Source: Pegea sp. RAD2-039
Taxonomy: Eukaryota; Chordata; Thaliacea; Salpida; Salpidae
Reading direction: 5' to 3'
DNA length: 64,000 nucleotides
Assembly (NCBI GenBank): GCA_034620365.1
Contig: JAQGEQ010000179.1
Location: forward strand, 1,096,665 to 1,160,664
The position numbers and the translations under genes were made by a program. Under the pieces are notes generated by a model. It saw only the letters and a program-made list of their open reading frames with translations, had not been told where the DNA came from and did no database searches. Shown one piece after another: positions 1-11,800 of this stretch; within the stretch, counting starts at the first letter, position 1; every line of letters begins with the position of its first letter.

Positions 1-1408
1 ACACGATTAGATGATGTCACAACACATAATCAGTTGACGTCACAACACACGATTAGATGACGTCACAACACACAATTAGCTGACGTCACAACACACGATT
101 AGATGATGTCACAACACACGATTAGCTGACGTCACAACACAACACACGATTAGTTGACGTCACAACACATGATCAGTTGACGTCACAACACACGATTAGA
201 TGACGTCACAACACAACACACGATTAGTTGACGTCACAACACATGATTAGTTGACGTCATAACACACGATTAGATGATGTCACAACACATAATCAGTTGA
301 CGTCACAACACACGATTAGATGACGTCACAACACACAATTAGCTGACGTCACAACACACGATTAGATGACGTCACAACACACAATTAGCTGACGTCACAA
401 CACACGATTAGATGATGTCACAACACACGATTAGATGATGTCACAACACACGATTAGTTGACGTCACAACACATGATCAGTTGACGTCACAACACATGAT
501 CAGTTGACGTCACAACACACGATTAGATGACGTCACAACACACGATTAGATGACATCACAACACACGATTAGATGATGTCACAACACACGATTAGATGAT
601 GTCACAACACACGATTAGTTGACATCACAACACACGATTAGATGACGTCACAACACACGATTAGATGACGTCACAACACACGATTAGATGACGTCACAAC
701 ACACGATTAGCTGACGTCACAACACACGATTAGATGATGTCACAACACACGATTAGATGATGTCACAACACACGATTAGATGATGTCACAACACACGATT
801 AGTTGACATCACAACACACGATTAGATGATGTCACAACACACGATTAGTTGACATCACAACACACGATTAGTTGACGTCACAACACACGATTAGTTGACA
901 TCACAACACACGATTAGATGACGTCATAACACACGATTAGTTGACGTCACAACACACGATTAGATGATGTCACAACACACGATTAGATGATGTCACAACA
1001 CATGATTAGATGATGTCACAACACACGATTAGATGACGTCACAACACACGATTAGATGATGTCACAACACACGATTAGATGATGTCACAACACACGATTA
1101 GATGATGTCACAACACACGATTAGATGATGTCACAACACACGATTAGATGACGTCACAACACACGATTAGATGACGTCACAACACACGATTAGATGACGT
1201 CACAACACACGATTAGCTGACGTCACAACACACGATTAGATGATGTCACAACACACGATTAGATGACGTCACAACACACGATTAGCTGACGTCACAACAC
1301 ACGATTAGATGACGTCACAACACACGATTAGCTGACGTCACAACACACGATTAGGTTATGTCACAACACACGATTAGATGATGTCACAACACACGATTAG
1401 ATGACGTC
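1..1408. repeat. 23-bp satellite built on TGACGTCA
   Basis: About 60 head-to-tail copies of a 23-bp unit: the palindrome TGACGTCA followed by CAACACACGATTAGA. A few units carry a 5-bp duplication (ACAAC). Many units show TGATGTCA or TGACATCA, the two C-to-T products of the central CpG; ACACGATTAG also varies to ACATGATCAG. The array is cut by the window edge on the left. On the right it ends at the donor of the 5-phosphatase exon ending at 1419, so it lies in an intron or the 3' region of that gene. Not CRISPR-like, as there are no unique spacers. Confidence 0.95.
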
Positions 1409-1418
1409 ATCAACTTAC

Positions 1419-3145
1419 GTAAATTGTAAACAGCGAGCTAATTGGTTTGTGATCACTCAACCGTAATGATGGATGATCACGATAATTGATTTGTATGACG
1501 TCATCACCGCTACTTCCATCTTTGAATGATCGTTCTTTCCATAGGATCCGATCACACCAAGCAGGTGCTCTACACTTTTCACTTGTGTCCCAAATATCCG
1601 TACCAGGATCATATTTGTAAGTCGGCCGAAAATTCAAACTTCCTTCTTGAAAACCTCCAAACACGTGACACTTTGCCCGTTCGCGTCGCAACTATCAAAT
1701 TTTGACGTCATCAACTCAGTTACAGCGATCATGTGATCACCTGATCGTATTGGAAAAGATTATGAAATTTTTGGTCATGTGACCATTGACGTATAGTCGA
1801 AGCTGCGATGCCATCGATTCGATAGTTTAAATCTCCCATCCAAAACAAAATACTGTTAATGACGTCATAGTAATCGAAAAACCAGATGATGACGTCATTA
1901 ACTTACTCATGATCGTAAATAGAAGAAGTATAAGATGAGAATACCATTCTAGAGCTGATATCATGAAAATCCTGATTCCTTCTAGCAACATATTCAGTGT
2001 GAGCAGCTAAATGTGAATTAATTACACAAATTGATGAATTGAAACATTCAAATCGAATCCCAACTCCTCCCTTATTACCCTGTACAAATTTGATGACGTC
2101 ATCAACATCGAGAAGAACTTACTGACCATTTTGCCGAGAAGTCCAGTTCCAACCGAACATGTTGAAATATTCTTCAAATATTTTACATGATTTTCAGTTG
2201 TAAGACATAATAACATCATCCCAATTAAACGGATCACTTTCACCTATTGAATATGACGTCACAAGACATCACGCCAGATGACGTCATCACTTACAACTCT
2301 GTAATTAGTGGGTAAAGATTTAAGAACTTGTTTAATCCACTCTGGTTCTTTATTAGATTCAGCAAATACATAAGATCCTTTGGATAAATCCAATTCCTGA
2401 AATCTACATCAAACAGTAATGTCAGTATCGCGATGATGACGTCACCACCATCTCACCCGATAAAGTAAAGATCGGGAGGATCAGGATTTGTCATCAACCA
2501 ATCAGATAAATCTTCACTTGGTGATTTTCCGTTTACATTCCATGAACCGATAAACACACTACAAGTGATGACATCAGTGACGCAAGTGTAATGACGTCAT
2601 CACATACTTACTTGATTTTCTGTTTGTTTGTATATTCATGCTGTCGTTTGATGAGAAACATTTGAAGTAGCTCTTCCCTGTTTATTTGCTCCTTGACATA
2701 AAATGCAGATCTGCTTTGATTGGCTTCTACTGGTCTGTTGGTGACGTCATTAGTGATGACCTCATAGCATAAGTATGCTATACCTTTGATGTAGAATCTG
2801 TTGATGATCGAGACTTGTCATCGAGTAGGATTTGTGTTTGATGATGTCATCATTGATGTCATCAGATGAGGTAGACAACATGGAAGTGTGTCTTTTAGAT
2901 GAATGTGGATTTGAAGATTGATCTTCTTCTTGTTCATCTTTATTAGCTCTTTCAGGATAGACTCTTGGTGGGAGATCCTTGGATGTTGAGATACCTCCAG
3001 GAGGTGGGGGAGCTTTTCTGAAAGATTTTGGAAGATCAGGAGTTTCTGTGATTAAAAATTCCGAATTTGATAAAATTGGATCAAACTCCTGAAGGATTAG
3101 AGATGACAAAAGATCTTCAGTGACATCATCTACATTTGATTCCAT
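1419..3145 (-). CDS. Type II inositol polyphosphate 5-phosphatase, OCRL/INPP5B-like (3' truncated by window)
   Basis: Hydrolyses the 5-phosphate of PtdIns(4,5)P2 and related lipids on endosome, Golgi or plasma membranes. Eight exons: 3145-2784, 2734-2612, 2558-2457, 2403-2295, 2243-2127, 2079-1907, 1852-1741, 1691-1419; 457 codons, all phases agreeing. Start chosen as MESN at 3145. The order SWNVNG, FQELDL (catalytic Glu), NSHLAAH, WMGDLNYR, PAWCDRILW and LRLSDHKP is the complete catalytic core. WDTSEKCRAPAWCDRILW and the preceding QHEYTNKQKI resemble OCRL/INPP5B more than synaptojanin or SHIP. The ASH and RhoGAP-like domains of that family would lie left of the window. Every intron (about 50-70 bp) contains TGACGTCA. 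The loop after CDRILWK is longer than in the human proteins and contains GDDVI, encoded by an exonic palindrome. OCRL and INPP5B cannot be told apart here. Confidence 0.93.
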
Positions 3146-3159
3146 GATCAAAAAAATCA

Positions 3160-4735
3160 AAAATTCCAGAAGTTTTTTGAATATTGAAAAAAATTTAGTT
3201 TTTCTTATTAATCAAAAACTTGAAAATTTAAATAAAAAATTCAAATGGATTTTTTAACTGTTTTTAGATAAACATCAAAAGATTTATTTAAAAAAATTAA
3301 ACTAAACATAAATAAATCAAAATTAAATTGGAAAAAATAATAAACCAAAAATAAATTTAAAAGTTAAAATTAAAAATTGGCAATGTTATAATAATCAACA
3401 ATATTTTGTTTTAAAGTCTCAATTTAATTGTTTATTAAAACTATTTGAAAAACTTGTGTTAAAATAAGAATATAAAATTTTTAAATTAAAATTGTCACTA
3501 ATTTCCCATTTCATAAATATTAAAAGATTTTTTAAAGGTTAAAAAATAAGATAATTAAACATTTTATAAACTTTAAAATATTTAGAAATATCTTCTTTAT
3601 ATTTAATAGATTTTTAATTCTAAACTACAAAATATTCAGAAATGCAAATTAATTTATCAAAAGTATAAGCTTTCAATAAGAATTTATTGAATCAAAAATT
3701 TTATAAAAATACTTTAAGTTAGAACTAATATTTTTTAAGCATTTTTTGCAATCTAAATACATTCAAAATAAATTGTAGAGATTGTAAAAATCTTCAAAAA
3801 TCTTTTTATTTTTATAATATTAAAATTTAGTATTACAAATAAATAAAATAAATTTGTTTAAGATTGAAAGAAACAAATACAAGGAAAGGTACAAAATTGG
3901 CTTTTTACTTAAAAAGTGTCCCCAAAAATGTTTAGAAGTTATTTAAAATAAGCTAATCAAGAATTAGATTGAAAAAATCACTTGGTTATAAATATCTCAA
4001 TCAAGTTCAAATAAATTTTCTTTTTTACCAAATATTTTAAAGTTTGATCAAATTGTAATGTAAGCTACTTTTTCTATGTTTTTGACTAAAATATTTTATT
4101 TGAATACAATATTTCAAATACACTCTAGCAGTTTTTACTATTTGCTCACAAACCAATAATTTTTACTTTGCTCATATATGAATGCAACTAAATGAGAACA
4201 AGCAATTATAAACTGGTTCTTAGCAACGTCTTGACTGAATTTGGATTGATTTTAAACTGACTCAGAGGTAAACAGAGTAAAATATAACTTTGAAATTAAC
4301 AATTTTTGTTGTAATCTATAAGCTGCTACAAATCGTTTTAAAAACGTTTTCGACATATCAGCTTAGAGAAAAAATTTATTGAAAAATTTAGAATTATATT
4401 TGAGAAACTTTTATTAAAAAATAATATTGAAATCTTGTACTTTTTTTTGTAAAATATACTGAATGCTATCAAAGGTTAGAAGATTTTAATATTGTAAAAT
4501 TCTGAACTTACTTATAACTACTTTCGGTATTACGTTATATTTGTTCCTATAATTTTTTGGATAGACATCGCTATCATTGGTAGTTTTTGTCGAAACCTAA
4601 GTTTTAGTAAAAAATTTTTTAAAACTTTTTATTTATTGATTAGTCAATTTAATAGAGTTCATTGAAGTTTGTAAACAAAATGAATCAAATCTTGTGAATG
4701 ATTCTGTTACCACTTATTTGGACATTTTTACAGCT
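3160..4735. other. AT-rich intergenic DNA
   Basis: Upstream of the 5-phosphatase start. Low-complexity A/T-rich sequence with no coding exon, RNA gene or palindrome cluster that I can support. Confidence 0.6.
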
Positions 4736-4739
4736 ATCG

Positions 4740-5240
4740 CAACATCAAGGATGAGCTAACTCGTATAACCAAATTTTGTTTCTTATTTTATACAGAGGTC
4801 TATCTATTGTATAATACAGCCTGTACTACATAATCTACCAACTAACAACGCTTATGAAAAGCTTTCATGATTCAGTTTTACATCCCATATTAGTAAAAAC
4901 TCTCAGATTGTTGTTCATCACCTTATGATTCTGGAAATTTAATGCTCTTTGCCAACAATACCAAACTTTATAGTACTAAATCAGTTACTCTTCAATCTTC
5001 TTTGGTAACCACTAATCTACGGCTTCAATCGAGACAACTCAAGGTTTAGTTTACCGACAAAGGTTTCCATCAGCCAATAAATAAACCTTCAAACGCTAAC
5101 CTAACATCATTTGACTTTTATCTAAACAACAATAAAATTTACCAATATCAGGTCATTAAAGACCTGGACATCTATTTAATGACAACACCTCTTGGAGACG
5201 CAAAACTTCTAATTTAAAACTGGAGTTGTAACCTAGTAAG
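4740..5240 (+). mobile_element. Decayed LINE fragment (CR1/Jockey-like RT C-terminal part)
   Basis: Broken translation contains a LMLFANNTKLYSTK-like stretch, LQSRQLKV, then a KCLHL/SINK-like run and a LNNNKIYQYQVIKDLDI-like stretch. These match in order the minus-strand fragment at 29652-29855 (FVNDAKLCSTK, LHSRQLKL, DNTKIS) and the 55.2-55.6 kb fragment. The FADD box of the reverse transcriptase is mutated to FANN and several stops interrupt the frame. It is a dead copy. Confidence 0.7.
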
Positions 5241-8200
5241 CAGTCATCAACCGTACTGGCAGCTACGATGTCAGCTGGGGGTAGCTGCATCAGTCCTTCT
5301 GTTCCACTTGATACCTTGTTGGTGTTGAGAGTGGAATCCTACTGCATGGGCAACTATTGAATCTCCATAAGTTCTAACTTGGCTTCCAACATGGTCGTTC
5401 TCGACCAAAGCAGGCCATACTACTACTACTTCATAAGAAACTGTCAAATCTATTAAAACCAGAAATATTTGGACACTGTAACAACGTTTCACCTCATAAA
5501 TCCGTCCTAATTTAAAGTTCAACTCTTCTGTGTGGAGTCATCATATTGAAAAGCTTGAATTTGTTGGAAAAACATGTACTACGAAAGCTTCTCTTATATG
5601 TGGCATACCTTTTCTTCATACAAACGCTTCCTCTATTTACTTAATATCAAGCTCTTGCAATATCGACGTCTTTCCTTCAACCTCGTACTACTCAGAGTTT
5701 TGTCATTCAAAATTAACCCATTCAACAATTTTGATAAAACTAGTAGCAGCTAACCACGGTTTAAAATTTTCTTACTGACTCTATCTTTACATCAAAATCT
5801 ATAAGCTGTTTTGAAATTGTTTTTGTGGGCTGCAGTTTCGTCTCTTTTCTTATTTTGTTGTAATGGATTTTAGATTCAGAATTTTTATTATTTTTATGCA
5901 GTCTTAGTATTTTTTCTATATTAATTATTATAAACTGTGATACTTAATACCTTTTCGTTATCTTTTTGCTCAAATTGTTTTTGTTTGCTATAAAAGTTGT
6001 ATAATTTGTTATTTAAAGCCACGAATTAAATGAAATCACGAAATTTAAAAGCAAATTTTGTGTTTCCTGATTTTTTATGCCTAAATATACTTTCCTTAAA
6101 ATAAAATGAATTCTAAAGATGATTTGAGTACAATAGATTTTCAAATTTGTTAAATTTGTATAAATTCATCATCTTATAGATAGACAGATTTTAAACAAAT
6201 TCGTTATGAAATTATGAAAAAGAAATTTTAAATATCAAAAATGTTTTTAAAACAAATAGCCAAAAGATTTTTGAAAATAGACGCAAAGGACAAAATTGAA
6301 AACAAAGCTGTATATATCTGTAAATAATTATTAAAATGAAACAAGTAAATATGTTTAAAACATTTCTTATTAATTGGAAATAGATTGCTTACATTTAGGT
6401 TTGTGAAATATTCAAATAATATCAAATTTGTAAAAAAAATTCTTCTTTTATCTTTTTAAAATCAGAAAATCAAATGATTTTCCTTTTTACAAGATTTTAA
6501 AATATTCTGATTATTTTATTTCAACAACTATTTTTTACTCCCTTCAGTAAAAAGCATTGAAATCAAAATTGTTTGTAGATTTTTAAAATTTCTATTTTTA
6601 TGAAATTTTATTTAATAACTTTGCTGAAAAAACCTTGGAAATTAAACAAATATTTTTTACTTATTTATTGAAAAAAGTATATTAGCATTTTGCTAATTAT
6701 TTTATATTTATTATACACGTATTAGAAAATATTATAATAAAACGATAGTAGCAAATACAATGTATCTATTATGGAGTTATCATCATATTAGTATTACTTT
6801 TTTATTATATATTTATATCATTGAGATAAACTTAAACTATTTATATCGATATTATCTGTATATATTTATTTATATTTAAAATTGATTTAAATGAGATAGT
6901 TCTTACTTTATGTAGAATTTATTTATTGAACGTTTTAAACGTTTATTTCTAAATGTTTAAATGAGGTTTTCTTTAAGAAAGTTTCTTATGAATTGCTATA
7001 AAAGCTTCTAAAAAAAGATAGTTTTGATTAAAATAATTTGTCCATCTTTTTTTTGAAAATGTTTTTAAACTTTGATTTTAGAAGATTCAATTAAGAATTA
7101 TCTTCAAAATGTTCAATATTTGACCGTTTTTTTTTATTAATTTTGTTATAATATAATTTTGAACTTTTAAAAAGTTTTTTGAAGTAATAGTTTTTTTCAA
7201 ATACAAATTTCAATCAACTATTTTTATTGAACTTATAAAATTTTGATTATCTAAAATGTTTTTCAACATTTTATTGCATTAATTTGTTTTTTACTTTATA
7301 ATATTTAGAAAATATTTTAATAGATAAGCTTTTAATGGTTTAAAAACAGTTTGATAACCATCAATTGGCTTATATATTAGTTTATAATAACGAACAATTC
7401 ATCGTAGAATTATTTAAGTTAAAATATTGAAATTTGAAAAGTTGAAAAAATCTTAATGCGAGAAAATTGAATTTTGAAAAAATTGATTTTCTAAAAAGTT
7501 TCAAAATTTTTTTATCGAAATTTGAAGTTTAAAGTTTCTTTTTCAGATTAAAATTGAGTTTTAAAAAAGATAATAAGTTTGAACAGAAAGAACTTCAGAT
7601 TTCAGTTTGAAATAAGATAGAAAAGAAGATTTTCTTCAAATGTTAATTAAATAACGTTCAAAGCTGTTTGTAACCAATTTGTTGTTTTAAAGAAACTTTT
7701 TTTGGTTTTGTTGATTCAATTTCTAAGATTAGATAATGATATCACAACACGAAGAGAAAACCCAATTTTTTTACATTTCTTATTCATTTAGCAAATAATT
7801 TCTAAGAAAAATTTTAATTTGATTTTTGAAACTTTTTTAATTGCTTTACTTCCAAAATTTATTTAATATTTTTGAAAATAAAGCATAATAAAATTCTCTT
7901 CTACTTTATTTAGTTTCCTAACTTAGATTTTTAAATTATTCTTTTAATTACTAAAGCAATAAATTGAAAATTGTCCAAAAATAACAAGTTCATAAAAAAT
8001 GTAAAAGTTGAAAAAGAATTAAACAAAAAATTATGAAAATTTGAAGATATTTTTCAAGAATTTAATAAGTAAGAAATATTCGAAACTTTTTAATTTTCCG
8101 CTAGGTGTCGACAGTGAGTGAAAGTAAATGTGTTCACGAGTAAACAGAGATGAAGTTACCGAAGCATGACGTAGCAGAAAGGTCTCGGCATAGAAGCCGT

Positions 8201-8720
8201 TTGTACACATTAACAACTTTTGAGTAGTACAAACTATTTTATTCAATTTTATTCACAAAATTTTGTACTTCATTTGTAGGTTTCAGATTTAATTGATTAT
8301 TTAATTGACGTAGTTGATGATGTCATCCTTAGATGAGAGTTTGAAGTAAATTGTTGAGTGATGTAAACTCTAAAACAGAAAAATTTCGATTTAAGTCTAA
8401 AATTTAGAAGAAAAATTAAAAAAATATTTATAAATTTTCAACTAACATCTTATGCAGCAAATTTAAATTTTGTTGATTTAAATTAATTTCATTTACAATA
8501 AAAAATAATTTAGATCGATTTCATCAATTATTCAATTAATTAATTATCTGAAAATTTTTTAATCATTTTTCAAATTATTTAATTTTTTGATTTCAAAATT
8601 TGCAAAAAAAATTGTCAGCGAAACTTCTAAAAATATTTTCGACAAAAAAATCCTCATACAAAGATCTTAAGAAAACTTATTGTAAACCGCTAGAAATTTA
8701 GTTGTTATGACGACAACTGA
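5241..8720. other. AT-rich intergenic DNA with small GC-richer islands
   Basis: No supported gene. 5250-5520 is compositionally GC-richer and may continue the neighbouring transposon, but the open frame there resembles nothing I know. A second island at about 8095-8230 (containing CCGCTAGGTG, which recurs at about 11878) is also unassigned. The rest is poly-A/T-rich. From about 8285 the TGACGTCA-type palindromes start to appear again, ahead of the EVA-1-like gene. Confidence 0.5.
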
Positions 8721-8848
8721 CCAGTAATTGATGACGTCACAAACGTTTTTTGCAGCTTTCAATTTAATTCTTAAAAATACTGCAAAAAAACTAAAAATTT
8801 TCTTTTTTTTTAATTGTTGTTCTTTTTCATCGCAATTTCAGTTTCAAG

Positions 8849-11800
8849 ATGTTCTCATTACGTTATCACTTCCTGTGTTACGTCATCATTGCTCTACTAT
8901 TTACCACAATCACAATGACGTCATCAGACGACTTTTACACAGGTTTATTTTTGTTTCTATTGATGACATCACTAGTTGGTCTTAAAAAACTTTCAATTTT
9001 AAATAATTTTTGGTCTTTTTGGGTTTAATTGAGAATCTTTCAAAGCTATTGATGACGTTACAGCTCGATGTCGAGTTATGACGTCACAAGCAAACAGCTG
9101 ATTCAACTTTTACTAAAACTTTGTATGACGTCATCAAATACCAACTGGCTAATTCGATTAATCATTGGTTGCTATGACAAAAAACGACTGATGGTAACGT
9201 CGTTGTTACAGCTTACATCGCGACCATGATGAGAGATCGCGTTGCAAGCGCATGCAAGCACCAAACGCTGAAAATTCGATGTCCCACGATGACGACAATT
9301 GCAATTCAGGTGATGACGTCACACAGCGCTCTGTTTTTGCGATTTCGGCGCCAAATTTCACGTTTCGCTGATTTTCGATGATGCATGAAAGTCGAGATGA
9401 AGTTCAGCTTCAATGACGTCACAACTTTGAGAGTTTAAAATCAATTCTGAAGCTTTTGGTGACGTCATCGCTATTTGTGACGTCATCGTAATAATTTTTT
9501 GGTGACTGGTCACGGTTGAGTAATTTGTGTAAATTAAGCAATAGAGCGGAATAGAAGGTCACTGGAGTGTGACGTCATCATTGAAAACTTGAATTTATGA
9601 CGTCATTTAAGCATGGTGTTTTACAGAACGCGATGTATGGAAGAAGATCATCTTCTAATAATCTGTGTATTGGACCAAGTTCTTCTGATGAAGATCAAAT
9701 ACTCAAAATATCAAATTGTGAAGCTAAGACTTCTGAAATTGTAAGTTGCCAAGCAACCAGCTTCTAAAAAGATTTTTAAAGGTTTAAAAATTGCTTCTTC
9801 ATCTTATCCAAATCATTATAAATATCTTTTGGGGTGGTTAGAGATCAACTGATTCATTTCATTTTATGAAATCTATTTTACGTTTTGATCATAAGATCGT
9901 GTTCCAAAGATCTCTTTCTAAAATCAAGAAGATTTAAATTAAAAAAAAAACTTCGATGTAAGAGATTCAACTTTAAAGATCTCGACTTTTCTTCATTCTC
10001 AGATTTGTTTATCTTCAAACAACAGTTTTAAGTTTTTGAAATTAAATCTGAAAATTTGAAACTTTTAACTTTGAAAAGGAAATAATCAAAAACTAAAATT
10101 GGATTTCTTGAAGAGCAATCTTCAATTAACTTGATATCGTCACGTGATAGTCGATAAAGTGCTCGTGACGTCATCAAATCTGTTGAGTTTCGATAATTTG
10201 CTATAATCGATTTTATCTTGAAAAAGATTTATTTAAAATGGATCGTGCGCTTATGACGTCATTGATCGTGTTTGAGTGCGTGCTTCTCCAAATGGATGTA
10301 TTTCGTTGGCTCACGTTCGTGACGTCATCATCAATAGCTTCGAGCGACTTTTCAATTGTCGATTGTTGTGATGACGTCATCAAATTTCCGCTTCAATGAG
10401 CATCGTAAATGAAATCTTTTTACCATAACGACCTTGAGTTGCTGATGACGTATTTTTCGCAATTTAACAAATTTAATGCCAACGCGGCTGTCTGTGATTG
10501 GATACTCAAAATGTATAGAAGCAGGCCACGTGGTTATCATCTTAATCAGCAATGTTGAAAAAGTTGGCCGAGTTTAGTTGAAAAAACTCCGGCTGAAAGT
10601 TTGAACATTTGGAATTAGTTTAATTTTGGCTTTATGTCAATTTGGCTTTTGTAGGCGATCAAAAAATCTTCTACAAAATATGAGACACACTTAAAACAGA
10701 TTTTGTGTTCCTAAAGACACTCAAAGTATCTCTCATTAAGATTTCAGTTTCTTGGAGTAAATCAAATAGACTTTTTTCATTTTTACCTCTAAATAAAATA
10801 TTTAAAGATTTGAAACTAATTGATGACTTGAAGATTACAAAGTGATGAAGAAGTCTGTGATTTGCTACTACTTCATCTAGTATCATCATAAAAACTTTGA
10901 TTTAATCTAATTGATTGATCTAAAGTAAAAGAGAAGAGTTTCATAAAAGGCAGATGAGTCGATTTAGCATCTTCACTTGTAAAAACTCTTCCATGAAAAA
11001 CATTTTAGAAGGGCGACAAGATGTCTTCAAATTTTTTTTAGATATTTAGTTGTTGAAAATTGTGACAGGAAAATATCAAAGTTTTTTGCGATTCAACTTT
11101 CTTCTCGTTTTACATAATAACTTTACTGTGACGTAATCAGTGGTGTGACGTAATCGCTGTTATGACGGTATAACTAATTGAATGCAGAAGACTACGATGG
11201 AATGTAATGAGAAGAGGTATTGTGAGCTTCTAGTACATCCTAATGTTTTTGGAGGAGACCCTTGCCCTAATTCTACTGAGTATCTTACAATCACTTATAA
11301 ATGCCGATTAAGTGAGTTTTTATCATCTTCTGATCTTTATCTTCTGGTTTTCATCTTCTAACCCTTATCATCAGATCTTTATCTTATGATCTTCATCTTT
11401 CTATCTATACTTCTGATCTTTATTTTCTGATCTTCTAGTTGTAGACGAAATGAAGACTCGTTCAACTTGCTCTGGAACAAATCTTCGTCTTCATTGCCCT
11501 CAAAGAATCCAAAATAAAAAGATTCCTTACATCATTACCATCTATGACGTTACAAACCTACAAGACGCTGAATGTGACACGAAAACACTTCCACCAACCA
11601 TGTCATGTGAGATTGACGTCATCACCGCTTACATAATGATGACGTAATCGTTTGTAGATTGTGAAGAAGCTCACGAATTTTTGATGAAATTGATTTCAGA
11701 AAAATGTCAGAGGAGGACGAGATGCACAATTTTGTTGCCAGGCGATCTCTGCTACAGTTCCGTTCGCGTCTCTTACGCTTGCTGTAAGTGACGTCATCAG

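Noticed and set aside
1-1408. CRISPR-like or centromeric reading of the 23-bp array
   Set aside because: Units are contiguous without unique spacers, in a eukaryotic intron or gene flank. No evidence for a centromere.
5271-5778. Two modest open frames of unknown type
   Set aside because: No recognisable domain, next to a dead LINE; probably transposon debris or chance.
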